The translations under genes and the position numbers were made by a program. From NCBI RefSeq assembly GCF_900458815.1, contig NZ_UHDZ01000001.1, positions 2,282,515 to 2,346,514 of the forward strand: a DNA stretch of 64,000 nucleotides, read 5' to 3'. The notes below the pieces were generated by a model. It made no database searches. It saw nothing but the letters and a program-made list of their open reading frames with translations, and was not told the origin of the DNA. The DNA comes from Staphylococcus saccharolyticus. GTDB taxonomy: Bacteria > Bacillota > Bacilli > Staphylococcales > Staphylococcaceae. Below are positions 36,292-46,104 of the stretch, one piece after another. The stretch's first letter is position 1. The number at the start of each line of letters is the position of its first letter.

Positions 36292-37650
36292 ATGGAGATT
36301 GTAAAATCAAAAAAAGATTTATTCAGAATTATTGATAATGCAGATCAGAAACACACATCTAAAATTTTACTTTTCATGATATTGGGAACGATTTTCTTAG
36401 ATGCGTACGATATCACAATTCTTGGAACAATGACAGATCAACTTACTAAACAGTTCAATTTATCGCCAGCCATGCTTTCAGTTGTTATGACGTCTCTTCC
36501 TATCGGTGCGCTCTTTGGTGCGATATTAGGTGGTACTCTAGCACACAAATTTGGTCGTAAGCGTATTTTATCTATTGCTTTACTCTTGCTCACTCTGACG
36601 TCTCTTGGCGCAGCACTTGCCCCAAATTTAGTTGTTTTACTTATATGTCGTTTAATTATGGGATTTGCTATCGGTATGGATAGTCCAGTTGCATTTACTT
36701 TTATTGCAGAAATAAGTAATAAATGGCAAAAAGGTCGGAACGTTAACTATTGGCAGGTCGTATGGTACGTTGCCATTGTCATTTCGGCACTAGTCGTTAT
36801 TGCATTCTTTATGATGGATACTGGTCAACATTTATGGCGCTTTGCGGTAGGCTTTGGTTCATTAATTGCATTAGTGTTATACATATTACGTATTAAATAT
36901 TTACATGAAAGTCCGACTTGGATGATTAATCATCATTGTCTAGAAGAAGCTACTGAATTTGTAAGAAATAACTACCACGTTGATTTAGAATTAGAAGATA
37001 CTGATCATCCATTTACAGAAAATGACAGGCCTAAACCATCGTGGACACAATTATTCAAACCTGGCTATTTGAAAAGAATTGTTCTAGCGACAGCAGTTGC
37101 AACTTTACAAGGTATGCAATACTATGGCGTTGGCTTATATATACCAATAATTGCAACTTACATAATAAGTAAAGATAAAATGGGAGTATTATTAGGTACT
37201 GCAATTGTCAATATCGCAGGTATTATAGGGGCTTATATCAGCTCACAATTGACATATAAAGTCGGAACACGAAAACTAACGATGATTGGTTTCTCACTTG
37301 TATTAATTTCAATGGTATTAACTGGATTGTTCTATCATAATTTACCGATGATTATTAATACATTTCTCATAGGACTATTCTTATTCGGACATTCAGGAGG
37401 TCCAGGAACGCAGGGTAAAACAATAGGCGCATTATCATTTCCAACAGACCTACGTTCACAAGCTACTGGATTCGTTGAAGCTGTAAGTCGAACAGGGAGC
37501 ATCATAGGTACTTTCGTTTTCCCTGTTATTTTAGCTGTGGTAGGTTTAACAAATACAATGTTAATCTTAGCTATCGTACCTTTAGTCGGATTAATCATTA
37601 CCACTTCAATCAAATGGGAAGCTGTTGGTAAAAACGTAGAAGACGAGTAA
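36292..37650 (+). CDS. MFS transporter, metabolite:proton symporter type
   Basis: A 452-residue, twelve-helix transporter. DAYDITILGTMTDQL starts helix 1, the GTLAHKFGRKRIL loop 2-3 signature is at about 82-94 and the MGFAIGMDSPVAFTFIAEIS motif in helix 4-5. The family (sugar/organic acid porters such as aromatic or dicarboxylate carriers) is clear; substrate unknown. A GGGA site precedes the ATG and a two-way terminator follows. Confidence 0.85.
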   Translation: MEIVKSKKDLFRIIDNADQKHTSKILLFMILGTIFLDAYDITILGTMTDQLTKQFNLSPAMLSVVMTSLPIGALFGAILGGTLAHKFGRKRILSIALLLLTLTSLGAALAPNLVVLLICRLIMGFAIGMDSPVAFTFIAEISNKWQKGRNVNYWQVVWYVAIVISALVVIAFFMMDTGQHLWRFAVGFGSLIALVLYILRIKYLHESPTWMINHHCLEEATEFVRNNYHVDLELEDTDHPFTENDRPKPSWTQLFKPGYLKRIVLATAVATLQGMQYYGVGLYIPIIATYIISKDKMGVLLGTAIVNIAGIIGAYISSQLTYKVGTRKLTMIGFSLVLISMVLTGLFYHNLPMIINTFLIGLFLFGHSGGPGTQGKTIGALSFPTDLRSQATGFVEAVSRTGSIIGTFVFPVILAVVGLTNTMLILAIVPLVGLIITTSIKWEAVGKNVEDE

Positions 37651-37670
37651 TTAGCTAGTTATAAATTATT

Positions 37671-37727
37671 AAAAAACCTCTTAGTGTGTAAGAGTTCTTT
37701 TGAACGACTACACAACTAAGAGGTTTC
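37671..37727. terminator. Two-way terminator between MFS and signal peptidase genes
   Basis: AAACCTCTTAGT pairs with ACTAAGAGGTTT around an inner GAGTTC/GAAC helix. T runs lie at the right end (TTTCTTTTT) and A runs at the left, suiting both converging genes. Confidence 0.8.
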
Positions 37728-37730
37728 TTT

Positions 37731-38309
37731 TTAGTTAGGAAAAGTACCCGAATTAAATCCACCTTTCCACTGATTAAACGGCCAGTATCTAAATGTAACC
37801 TTACCTACGATTTGATCTTTATCAACGAGACCCACTTCTTCATAACGACTATCCACACTATTTTCTCGATTATCACCTAATACTAAATATTTATTTTTAG
37901 GAATTTTTATATTATCATTTGAACCTTTTAACTTTTTAGAAGTGAAGTTCTCAGTCAAATATTTACCTACTTTGTGCTTCTTATTGTAATCTAAATATGG
38001 TTCTGATACCTTTTTACTATTTAAATAAAGTTGGTCTTTTTTATATTGAACTGTATCTCCTGGCTTACCAATCAAACGTTTAATATAATCTTCACTTTTA
38101 GTGGCATGAAAGATTACTACATCACCACTTTCAATGTGATTAAGCGTTTTTGATATACGATTCACTATGACTCTATTTTTATCTTCAAAAGTAGGATGCA
38201 TAGACTCCCCTTTAACGGTATAAGATGCAAATAAGAATTTTTGAACTAAACCTACGATGATAAGCGCAACTGCAATAGCAATAATCCATTCTAATATTTC
38301 TTTTTTCAT
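37731..38309 (-). CDS. Type I signal peptidase
   Basis: About 192 residues from MKKEILEW, chosen for the AAGGGAG site upstream. One N-terminal membrane anchor (IIAIAVALIIVGLVQKFLF). Catalytic Ser36 is in VKGESMHPTF and Lys77 in DYIKRLIGKPGD. The box GDNRENSVDSRYEEVG follows, and the C-terminus is FRYWPFN. It cleaves signal peptides outside the membrane. It is SpsB-like but lies outside the usual spsAB place, beside a secreted Ser-rich protein it may serve. Confidence 0.9.
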   Translation of the reverse strand: MKKEILEWIIAIAVALIIVGLVQKFLFASYTVKGESMHPTFEDKNRVIVNRISKTLNHIESGDVVIFHATKSEDYIKRLIGKPGDTVQYKKDQLYLNSKKVSEPYLDYNKKHKVGKYLTENFTSKKLKGSNDNIKIPKNKYLVLGDNRENSVDSRYEEVGLVDKDQIVGKVTFRYWPFNQWKGGFNSGTFPN

Positions 38310-38405
38310 GATTGAAGCTCCCTTGCTAAATGTTTTTATTTTTCTATTATGCAAATTTCAAAATAGTCATCATAGATATTTTTGATCCTTCGATTATCTT
38401 GATTA

Positions 38406-39023
38406 TTACACAATTCCATTTTTTATTTTGATGTGCTGACCCGTTTTAATCTGGTCGTATTGTTTTTTAGATACTACAACGACCCGTTTCCCATGCTTAG
38501 TTTGAACCGTAATAGTATATAACTTTTCATGAGGTTTCATCTGTTGCTTTAACATATTCATTTGATAATCGATGTTATTTTTCTTTTCATGTTGGCTTTG
38601 TGACATTGATGCGAAAAGATAAAAGTACAACCAATTATTGTAGTAAGAAGTGGTTACAAACTGAGATGAATAAGACGTTCCTGAGCTATAAGGTCTTTTT
38701 GAAGGCATCATTGATCTCGATTTAAACTGTTGATTGCGTGTCGATTGATGATACTTTGATGCAACCTTATTCGATGACATACTGCTTGATTTAGCTGCTT
38801 GTTGTGCTGCACGTTGACTCGATTGTTGAGCATTGCGCGACGCATTAACAGCACTTGAACGGCTCATTGAAGAACTTGAAGATGTTGAACCTCTGGCTGA
38901 AGATGATGCGCTACTACTTGAACCTCCAGATGTTGCTGCATTCAATTCTGACGATAATGTGCTTAAAGAGGCTACGCTGATAATCATCATGAAGCAACTT
39001 AATTTAAATACAATTTGTTTCAT
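38406..39023 (-). CDS. Secreted Ser-rich protein, unknown
   Basis: A 205-residue protein. A signal peptide (IVFKLSCFMMIISVASLS) is followed by a low-complexity Ser/Ala/Gln region (about 30-110), then an aromatic patch (FVTTSYYNNWLYFYLFASM) and a basic beta-like end (YTITVQTKHGKRVVVVSKK). AAAGAGGTGA precedes the ATG. It lies between a signal peptidase gene and the remnant at 39.0 kb; the two were probably one operon. Function unknown. Confidence 0.7.
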   Translation of the reverse strand: MKQIVFKLSCFMMIISVASLSTLSSELNAATSGGSSSSASSSARGSTSSSSSMSRSSAVNASRNAQQSSQRAAQQAAKSSSMSSNKVASKYHQSTRNQQFKSRSMMPSKRPYSSGTSYSSQFVTTSYYNNWLYFYLFASMSQSQHEKKNNIDYQMNMLKQQMKPHEKLYTITVQTKHGKRVVVVSKKQYDQIKTGQHIKIKNGIV

Positions 39024-39037
39024 CTTCTCACCTCTTT

Positions 39038-39358
39038 TTATTTAGATACTTCATCTTTCGAGACTGCTTTACCCTCTATATCATCGTCGCCATATATCAT
39101 ATAAGGTGGACGGTACACATGAATCTTTTTACCATCTTTAACAATATAAGGCTTTTTATTTCCATCATCTAAAATATGTTCATATACATGTTCCAAAGTT
39201 GTTTTTTCTAAATGCGAATGACCTTTCTTATCTTTGTACTTAATTTCTACATTCGGAGAATCTGAATTACCATTGTTTAAAACTTCATAGTATTCATACT
39301 CATATTTATCAGTTTTCTGACTTTCTATGGTTCCTTTTGTTTTCCGGAACTTACACTA
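39038..39358 (-). pseudogene. C-terminal remnant of an unknown gene
   Basis: A minus-strand frame without an early ATG encodes about 105 residues that read as real protein (SQKTDKYEYEYYEVLNNG, then HVYEHILDDGNKKPYIVKDG and PPYMIYGDDDIEGKAVSK). An in-frame TAG lies just upstream, and the expected N-terminal part is absent. Its stop lies 15 bp before the ATG of the Ser-rich protein, so it was the upstream gene of that operon. Confidence 0.6.
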
Positions 39359-39626
39359 AATTATAACAAATGATTTTTAAATTCATATTAATGTTTAGAT
39401 AAAACAGAATTATTGAAAAGAAAATCTACAACTATAATGCATAAAATAATTATGCAATTCAAACGTAAAAAGTAATTATTTACTATAATATAAGTCATTT
39501 TAATATCTTGATTTTAAAAATCTTTCAATCATGTAAGTTTGAACCTCTTAATTGTAAGTTTAGATAAAGGCACCTACAGTTGACTCATTCTACAATTGAA
39601 ATATAAACAAATCAAGGAGTGAGAGG

Positions 39627-40385
39627 ATGACTATTTTAAAAGTAAATCAATTATCAAAAGTTTATGGAGACAAACAAAAATATCAAGCTTTAAAAGATGT
39701 AAGTTTCTCTGTAGATAAGGGAGAATTTATTGCTATCATGGGTCCTTCTGGTTCGGGTAAAACTACTTTACTTAATGTACTAAGTTCAATTGATGATATA
39801 TCCAGTGGATCTGTTGAAGTCGAAGGTAAAGAAATAACTCAATTAAGCAATAAAGAACTCGCAAAATTTCGTAAAAAGCGTCTTGGTTTTATCTTCCAAG
39901 ATTACAGTGTCTTGCTTACATTAACCGTTAAAGAAAATATTATGCTTCCTCTTTCAGTCCAAAATTTTCATAAATATGAGACGGAACAAAACTATAAAGA
40001 AGTTGCTGAAGCTCTTGGTATTTATAACCTAGGAAATAAATATCCTAGCGAAATTTCAGGTGGTCAACAACAACGTACGGCTGCAGCACGTGCTTTCGTT
40101 CATCAACCGACAATCATTTTTGCTGATGAACCAACTGGAGCTTTAGATTCTAAAAGTGCGCAAGACTTACTCAATCGTCTTGAAGACATGAATAATCAAT
40201 TTAATTCTACAATTATTATGGTGACACATGATCCTTCCGCTGCAAGCTTTGCCCAAAGAGTCATCATGTTAAAAGATGGAGGTATTCATTCTGAAATTCA
40301 TCAAGGAGAGGATTCAAAACAAGATTTCTATCAAGAAATCATCAAACTTCAAACCGCATTAGGTGGTGTCAGCCATGACATTTAA
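39627..40385 (+). CDS. vraD: ABC transporter ATPase of the VraDE (BceA) type
   Basis: A 252-residue ATPase. Walker A is GPSGSGKTT, the Q-loop FIFQDY, the signature ISGGQQQR and Walker B IIFADEPTGALDSKS. This family detoxifies cell-wall-active peptides such as bacitracin, nisin and daptomycin with its large permease. It overlaps the permease start. A GGAGTGAGAGG site precedes the ATG. Induction by a BraRS/VraRS-type two-component system is known for relatives, but no such system lies in this window. Confidence 0.9.
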   Translation: MTILKVNQLSKVYGDKQKYQALKDVSFSVDKGEFIAIMGPSGSGKTTLLNVLSSIDDISSGSVEVEGKEITQLSNKELAKFRKKRLGFIFQDYSVLLTLTVKENIMLPLSVQNFHKYETEQNYKEVAEALGIYNLGNKYPSEISGGQQQRTAAARAFVHQPTIIFADEPTGALDSKSAQDLLNRLEDMNNQFNSTIIMVTHDPSAASFAQRVIMLKDGGIHSEIHQGEDSKQDFYQEIIKLQTALGGVSHDI

Positions 40386-42255
40386 TCAAATTATCCTTAA
40401 AAAATTAAGACAAAACATTAAACACTATGGCATGTTTCTATTTTCATTACTTATAAGTATTGTACTTTACTTTAGTTTTTCAACTTTAAAGTATTCACAT
40501 AGTATAAACAACTCAGAATCTATGAAAATTATTAAAAATGGAGCCACAATCGGTTCAACAATTTTATTTATAATTATTATCATATTTTTAATGTACGCTA
40601 ATCATTTGTTTGTGAAACGACGAACAAAAGAGTTTGCGCTTTATCAGCTAATTGGTTTGACTAGAAAAAACATACTTCGAATGCTTGGTATTGAACAATT
40701 AGTGATTTTTATTGTAACTGGTATTTTAGGCGTACTGATAGGTATATTTGGTTCACAACTCTTACTCATCATTGCTTCTAAAATGATGAAACTAACAGCA
40801 CATATCTCAATCGGTTTTGAGCCTCAAACATTAATGATTACCATTGTTATGTTAGTCATTGCATTCATACTTCTAATGATTCAAAATTTTATCTTCTTAA
40901 AAAGACGTACTATCTTAGAAATGATGAAAGACAGCCATAAGACTGATTCAACTCAAACACGTCTCACCACTTTTGAGGTTGTGGGGGGTATTTTAGGAAT
41001 TTGCATGATTGTCTTCGGTTATTATATGTCTACAGAAATGTTTGGAGTATTTAGTGGATTAACAACTGCGATGATTTCACCATTTATTATTTTATTCTTA
41101 ACAATCGTAGGTGCCTACTTGTTCTTTAGAAGCTCCGTATCACTGATTTTTAAAACGATGAAACGTTTAAAACAAGGTCGGATAAATATTACAGATGTCG
41201 TTTGTACCTCATCGATAATGTACAGAATGAAGAAAAGTGCGATATCACTAACAGTTATTGCTGTAATTTCAGCTTTTACTGTAAGCATTCTTTGTTTCGC
41301 AGCAATCACCCAAGCAAATGCAGACTATAGCTTGGTCTCTACCTCTCCACAAGATTTTAATATCTCAAAAGATAAGCCTGCAAAGCAATTTCAACAACAA
41401 TTAGATAAAGCAAAGATTAAATACCAGAAATCAACTTTTGAAGTTATTAATCCTAAAACCATTAAAGATCAAGTGATAACCACGAAAAATGATTCCGTTG
41501 GATTATCTAGTGTTACTTCATTAATGCTCAATAAAAATTTAAAAGGTCATGATGCTAAAATTACGAATACAAAATCAATGGCAGGCGTCATGGACATTCA
41601 TTTAAATAATAAGATTACCGTCAAAGGAAAGTCTAAAGAAACCGTTACAGTCACAGACAAAGATGATACAAAAGTTTATCCATCACAATTGTCATTTGCT
41701 GCACCTATTATTGAAGTCAGTCCAGACGTATATCAATCTGTAAAAACAAATAAAATCGTTAATAAGACATATGGTTATGATTTAAAAAATCACAAAGACA
41801 TGACAAAAGCTGAACACATTACACAAAAAATAAATCCAGATATTGTTTCAAAAGACGAATATAAAAAGTTCATAGACCAAAGCAATGGCATCCTTATCTT
41901 TGTAACGTCATTCTTAGGACTAGCATTCTTAATAGCAGCTGGCTGTATTATTTACATTAAACAAATGGATGAGACTGAAGATGAAATAGATACCTTTAAA
42001 ATATTACGTCGAATTGGATTTACGACTTCAGATATGTCTAAAGGGTTATTAATAAAAATATTATTCAATTTTGGATTACCGCTTCTAGTAGCATTATTAC
42101 ATGCCCTATTTGCAGCACTTGCATTTATGAAATTATTAGGAAACGTGACAATGACACCAATATTTATAGTAATGATTGCCTACGCCATCGTTTACTTCGT
42201 CTTTGCGATGATTGCCTTTATTCACTCAAATCAAGTGATTAAACGTTCTATTTAA
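40375..42255 (+). CDS. vraE: ABC permease of the VraDE (BceB) type
   Basis: About 626 residues from MTFNQIILKKL (start chosen at the AGGTGG site; the ORF begins four codons earlier). It has ten predicted membrane helices. A large extracellular domain of about 200 residues between helices 7 and 8 (SPQDFNISKDKPAKQF to HKDMTKAEHITQKI) is the mark of bacitracin-type peptide-sensing permeases. It overlaps vraD by 11 bases. Confidence 0.9.
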   Translation: MTFNQIILKKLRQNIKHYGMFLFSLLISIVLYFSFSTLKYSHSINNSESMKIIKNGATIGSTILFIIIIIFLMYANHLFVKRRTKEFALYQLIGLTRKNILRMLGIEQLVIFIVTGILGVLIGIFGSQLLLIIASKMMKLTAHISIGFEPQTLMITIVMLVIAFILLMIQNFIFLKRRTILEMMKDSHKTDSTQTRLTTFEVVGGILGICMIVFGYYMSTEMFGVFSGLTTAMISPFIILFLTIVGAYLFFRSSVSLIFKTMKRLKQGRINITDVVCTSSIMYRMKKSAISLTVIAVISAFTVSILCFAAITQANADYSLVSTSPQDFNISKDKPAKQFQQQLDKAKIKYQKSTFEVINPKTIKDQVITTKNDSVGLSSVTSLMLNKNLKGHDAKITNTKSMAGVMDIHLNNKITVKGKSKETVTVTDKDDTKVYPSQLSFAAPIIEVSPDVYQSVKTNKIVNKTYGYDLKNHKDMTKAEHITQKINPDIVSKDEYKKFIDQSNGILIFVTSFLGLAFLIAAGCIIYIKQMDETEDEIDTFKILRRIGFTTSDMSKGLLIKILFNFGLPLLVALLHALFAALAFMKLLGNVTMTPIFIVMIAYAIVYFVFAMIAFIHSNQVIKRSI

Positions 42256-42303
42256 AGATTTAATTTATAATTAATTATTTTAAAAAAGGAAGGATTTTGT
42301 ACT

Positions 42304-42480
42304 ATGACATTTAAAAATTTGATGAAACAACCTTACGAAGACTTAAAAAATTTAACAATGAATTGGTTCAACATTTTAGCTTTAGTAATAATTATTTTTA
42401 TCTTAAGTAACATTGTTACACCACTTATAGGTGTCCCTGTAGATTTACTTGGTGGCGCATACTTTTTAAAAAGATGCTAA
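42304..42480 (+). CDS. vraH: Small membrane protein VraH
   Basis: A 58-residue protein (TFKNLMKQPYEDLKNLTMNW, then FNILALVIIIFILSNIV and GGAYFLKRC) with two hydrophobic parts, encoded 48 bp after vraE with AAGGAAGG upstream. VraH in S. aureus is the small third member of VraDEH needed for high-level resistance to gallidermin and daptomycin. Place, size and pattern fit. It is too short for many annotation pipelines. Confidence 0.8.
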   Translation: MTFKNLMKQPYEDLKNLTMNWFNILALVIIIFILSNIVTPLIGVPVDLLGGAYFLKRC

Positions 42481-42506
42481 GAAAACAGATAATTTGTCAT
42501 TGAAAT

Positions 42507-42552
42507 AGCCCTCATAAGATAGAAGTCAGTGTGACCGCTCTCTCTGAGGGCA
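42507..42552. terminator. Terminator between vraH and the lipase gene
   Basis: GCCCTCA at the left and TGAGGGC at the right close a hairpin with inner partial pairing. The downstream T content is moderate on both strands, so it may serve both converging genes. Confidence 0.6.
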
Positions 42553-42572
42553 TTAATTTGCTATAAATACAC

Positions 42573-44588
42573 TTATTTATTTGTAATACCGTCTGCTTCT
42601 TCAATTCTCATGATATTATCCATAATACCCATATAGAATTGACCTAGTTCTCTACCTGTATGTGTTAAATCAAATGTATCCATACCAACTAAATCTAAGT
42701 GATCCCAATCATATTGAACTGGTCTAACTTGCCAAATACCTTTATCAGTTGCTGGCAATGTAGCATCAACATTTTCAAAGGCCTGGTTAGAAGGATGTTG
42801 TGATGATACAACTGGAACAACACCGTCATTAGGTCTAATCTCTTTATGTTCATCTGTACCGATAAGACGACTAGGTAAATTTAACATAAGAATTTCACTA
42901 GAATTAGGTAATTCGTTACCAATTAGTCCTGTATGAGTCGCAGCACCAGTGTAAGTAGTGTATACAATATTAGGATTTAGACTTGTTTGTTGATTAATCT
43001 TTTCAGCACCTTGAGTTGTTAAATCGTTAACAGCTTGATCTTCAGTGTTCCAAATTTTACTTTTCGAGACACGTTGTGCATAATCAAGATAACTTTCATT
43101 AGGTTGTTGTTTGAAGCCCCATTGAGAGAAGCCTAAATCTACATCAACATCTTTACCACCACTTAATCTACCAATTCGATTCATCACATCTTTAACAATT
43201 TTACGAGTTCCAATTTTATCAGCAGCAGGTGTACCATTATGAGGCGTACCTAGTGTTGTAATTGAAGCAACCATATTGTCTTTACCACCTGTGAATAAGT
43301 CAGAAATTGTACCACCGTGTTGACGTTGATATTCTATTTCTTCTTGGTTACCATTTCTTAAAAATTCTTCCATTTGACGAATAGTTTGACCACCCATACT
43401 GTGACCTACAAAGTGAATCTTTTTACCAGGTTCCCAATCAGGCATGATGCCTTTATAAGTTCTACCATAACGATTGTGACCATATTTAGCTGCATGTGCT
43501 GCACCATAGTCCACACGTCCACCTTTAATGTAGTGGTAAAGTTCTACAGCGCGATCGTAGTTACTACTGAAAGCACCTACATTTGCCTCATACACATTGT
43601 ATCCTTCATCAGTTAAATTTCTTTCAATATTGTATTTAGTACCACCCCAATATTTAGGAGCTAAACTAAATTGGTTGTCACCCGCTAAACCTAAGAAACC
43701 ATGAACAAAAACTACTGGATATTGATTTTTATATTGTGCTTGATTCGTACTTTTATGAGCTTTATTCGAAGTTTGAGGTTGTGTTTGAGTTACTGTTGTT
43801 GTACTTCTATCAGTTTGTTCTTTTGCAGATTCTTTGTGTGATTTTGGTGTCGTTAATTGATTATTACTAGAATCATTAGTTTGTGATGTTGTAGCTTTAT
43901 CTTTATTTAACTCTTTAGTATCAACATTTTTTTCATTTTTAGCATGAGTTGATTGAGTTTGATTATTTGTTGTGTCTTTTTTAGGTTGAGATTTAGATTG
44001 TGTTTGATATGTACGATCATTAGATGGTTTTTGTAAGTCTACTAATGATTGTTCACCTTTATCAGTGTCCTTATCTTTTAAATCTATTTGTTGATTGTGA
44101 TTTGGAGATGTTTGAGTTTGCCTTTCAACTTTTTCATCTTGTTCATTGTTTTTGTTTGACTGAGAAGCTAAGTTTTGTTGATTTTCATTTTTAGACGGTT
44201 GAGCGTCTTGTTTTACAGTATTAGCCTCTTCTAATTTTGGCTGATTTGTTGTCTCCGCTTTTTGTAGTTCAGCACTTTCGACTGTAGAATGTTGATTGTT
44301 GCGATTTGCTTTTGATTCATCAATTGATTGTGCTTGTTGACTATCAGTCGAACCTTTAGCATCTTGCTTTAGAGTGTTAAGCGCTTCTTCTGGTTTATCA
44401 ACTTTAACTTGTTGTGTTGTTTGTTGTACTTCTGAATGTGCATCCGCATTGTAAACTGACGTTTCAGCTGCTTGAGCTTGTTGTCCTCCAATGAAAATTG
44501 TTACACCTGTAATAATTGATACTGCTCCCACTGCATACTTTCTAATACTGAATCTTTTAATTCCATTATTATTTTTCAAAAAAATCAC
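42573..44588 (-). CDS. Secreted pre-pro triacylglycerol lipase (staphylococcal Geh type)
   Basis: A 671-residue lipase. The YSIRK-type signal ([19 protein letters not shown], cut after AQA) is followed by a hydrophilic Gln/Lys/Asn-rich propeptide of about 250 residues that helps secretion. The mature lipase begins near [13 protein letters not shown] (oxyanion-hole HG). The nucleophile lies in [10 protein letters not shown], and acid/histidine candidates in [11 protein letters not shown] and DWDHLDLVG. The enzyme splits skin triglycerides. Complete, and of usual staphylococcal lipase length. Confidence 0.95.
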   Translation of the reverse strand: MIFLKNNNGIKRFSIRKYAVGAVSIITGVTIFIGGQQAQAAETSVYNADAHSEVQQTTQQVKVDKPEEALNTLKQDAKGSTDSQQAQSIDESKANRNNQHSTVESAELQKAETTNQPKLEEANTVKQDAQPSKNENQQNLASQSNKNNEQDEKVERQTQTSPNHNQQIDLKDKDTDKGEQSLVDLQKPSNDRTYQTQSKSQPKKDTTNNQTQSTHAKNEKNVDTKELNKDKATTSQTNDSSNNQLTTPKSHKESAKEQTDRSTTTVTQTQPQTSNKAHKSTNQAQYKNQYPVVFVHGFLGLAGDNQFSLAPKYWGGTKYNIERNLTDEGYNVYEANVGAFSSNYDRAVELYHYIKGGRVDYGAAHAAKYGHNRYGRTYKGIMPDWEPGKKIHFVGHSMGGQTIRQMEEFLRNGNQEEIEYQRQHGGTISDLFTGGKDNMVASITTLGTPHNGTPAADKIGTRKIVKDVMNRIGRLSGGKDVDVDLGFSQWGFKQQPNESYLDYAQRVSKSKIWNTEDQAVNDLTTQGAEKINQQTSLNPNIVYTTYTGAATHTGLIGNELPNSSEILMLNLPSRLIGTDEHKEIRPNDGVVPVVSSQHPSNQAFENVDATLPATDKGIWQVRPVQYDWDHLDLVGMDTFDLTHTGRELGQFYMGIMDNIMRIEEADGITNK

Positions 44589-44856
44589 CTCTATAAGATT
44601 TTTCCCTTATAAAGAATGAAAAAATAACTGCTTCGTTCAAAATAACATAAAACTCTTTAATTTATTTAACTAATTAAGTTAAATTTATGTTAAGTTTTTG
44701 ATATTCTCATTTTTTATTGTTTTTGATAGTTGGATTTAAGTGAATTTAATATATTGTTTTTGTGTAATTTTTCATATTTTATTACATCAAACACAATTTG
44801 AAAAGATATATTACTTTTTTTGTAGAAATTGAATTACCTATATTCGTAGAAGAAAA

Positions 44857-44897
44857 GAGGCGGAATAGAACTCATTCTGAATTCTTAATCCCGCCCC
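44857..44897. repeat. Intergenic GC-rich hairpin, recurrent in staphylococci
   Basis: GAGGCGGAATAGAACTCATT pairs with the following GAATTCTTAATCCCGCC stretch to form an imperfect hairpin. Hairpins with this GGCGGGATTAAGAATTC core are familiar from staphylococcal intergenic regions. It lies upstream of the lipase gene, so it is not that gene's terminator. Confidence 0.45.
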
Positions 44898-45019
44898 ATT
44901 ACTCGCTTTATTTATAGGATTCCCAAATCTCAAATTTTCTTGTTGTCTTTCTAAATTTTGATCGATAGATAATACTCTCGTATGTCCAACAATAATATCT
45001 TTTCATCTCGTAAAATCAA

Positions 45020-45050
45020 AACCACCCGTACGAACGGGTGGTTTGTTTTG
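45020..45050 (+). terminator. Orphan terminator
   Basis: ACCACCCGT (45021-45029), ACGGGTGGT (45034-45042) and then TTGTTTTG. A strong intrinsic terminator on the plus strand with no intact gene before it; it may be left over from a lost gene. Apart from this, 44.9-45.2 kb shows no gene. Confidence 0.6.
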
Positions 45051-45224
45051 CGGCTATAATTCTTTTCTATTGGCCAACCTCTATTAGGACACTGATAGTC
45101 AGCCAACTACACTAATTTTCTAGCACTAATAAAAGATCACTAATTTTCTTGTTTTTCCTGTAAATAATTATAAATACTCTTCCATTGAAATCTAATCTAC
45201 ATCGACATTCTCTTGTAATTAATT

Positions 45225-45370
45225 ACGAATATAATGTTCAATCACTTTATATTTCCATATCTATATTTTAAATTTGCATGTCTATCAAGAATCATTAAAC
45301 GACTTTTATCATCTAAATATCCAACAAGTGAGCCTATTCCATATTTAAAAGGCTTACAAACAGATGAATG
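45225..45370 (-). pseudogene. Short unknown coding remnant
   Basis: On the minus strand one frame reads HSSVCKPFKYGIGSLVGYLD and then DKSRLMILDRHANLKYRYGN, sequence that looks protein-like, with no start and stops nearby. The plus-strand ORF across it (45,234-45,458) is probably its shadow. Family not recognised. Confidence 0.35.
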
Positions 45371-45482
45371 TGATACGCACAATTCTATTTTCTATGTGCT
45401 AAAAAACCATTTGTATCAGATAAAACTAAAGAGCATCTTCATATGTAGACTATTTTAGTTCGCTGACCAATACTAAATTTCA

Positions 45483-46100
45483 TCAAAAAATTAAATGTAA
45501 GATATTTTTCACAATAATCAAACTAACTATAATAACAATAATACTAGATATTTTATTTAATATTATTATATATTTACCAGTCTTATCTATAGACTCCAAC
45601 GTTTTCCCTAGTATAGCTAATAAAATAAACCAGAACCATAAAACCATAATAGTAGAAAGACTAAACAGTAATTTTTCTATACCTGAATAAACTGAAGCAC
45701 TTGTTCCGATAACACCGACTGTATCCATAATCGCATGGGGATTTAATAGTGATACAGATAAAGCAAAACCAATTTGCTTTTTAGTACTCATAGATTCATG
45801 ATTTTATAAATTGTTAGGTTTTTCATTTCATAAAGACCATACCATATATAATAAAAACATAAGTCCTATAATATATATAACCAATTGCAAAATAGGTAAA
45901 GACATTAAAATCAATGAAACACCTAAAACTGCGATTATTATTAAAAATGTATCACATACTCCAGCCGTTATTATGACTGGCAATGATTTTATAAATTTAT
46001 TTTGATTAGCGTCTTGATTAAATACAAAAACATTTTGTGCTCCTAATGGTAAAATTAACCCTAGTGCCAATAAAATACCATGTACAATCGGTTGTGTCAT
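45483..46100 (-). pseudogene. LysE-family amino-acid exporter, two nonsense codons
   Basis: A single frame of about 205 codons interrupted by TGA (after YMVWSL) and TAA (after EKPNNL), consistent with Trp and Gln codons changed by single transitions. The N-terminal LILPLGAQNVFVFNQ and the second-half SVSLLNPHAIMDTVGVIG are the LysE/ArgO signatures. It lies in the leftward group with the broken desaturase and is divergent from a broken MocR gene, a typical regulator of such exporters. Confidence 0.88.
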
Positions 46101-46104
46101 AACA

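Noticed and set aside
45021-45042. Remnant of an IS200/IS605-type element end
   Set aside because: Only one strong hairpin with a T run; no transposase trace or second end seen, so it is called a terminator.
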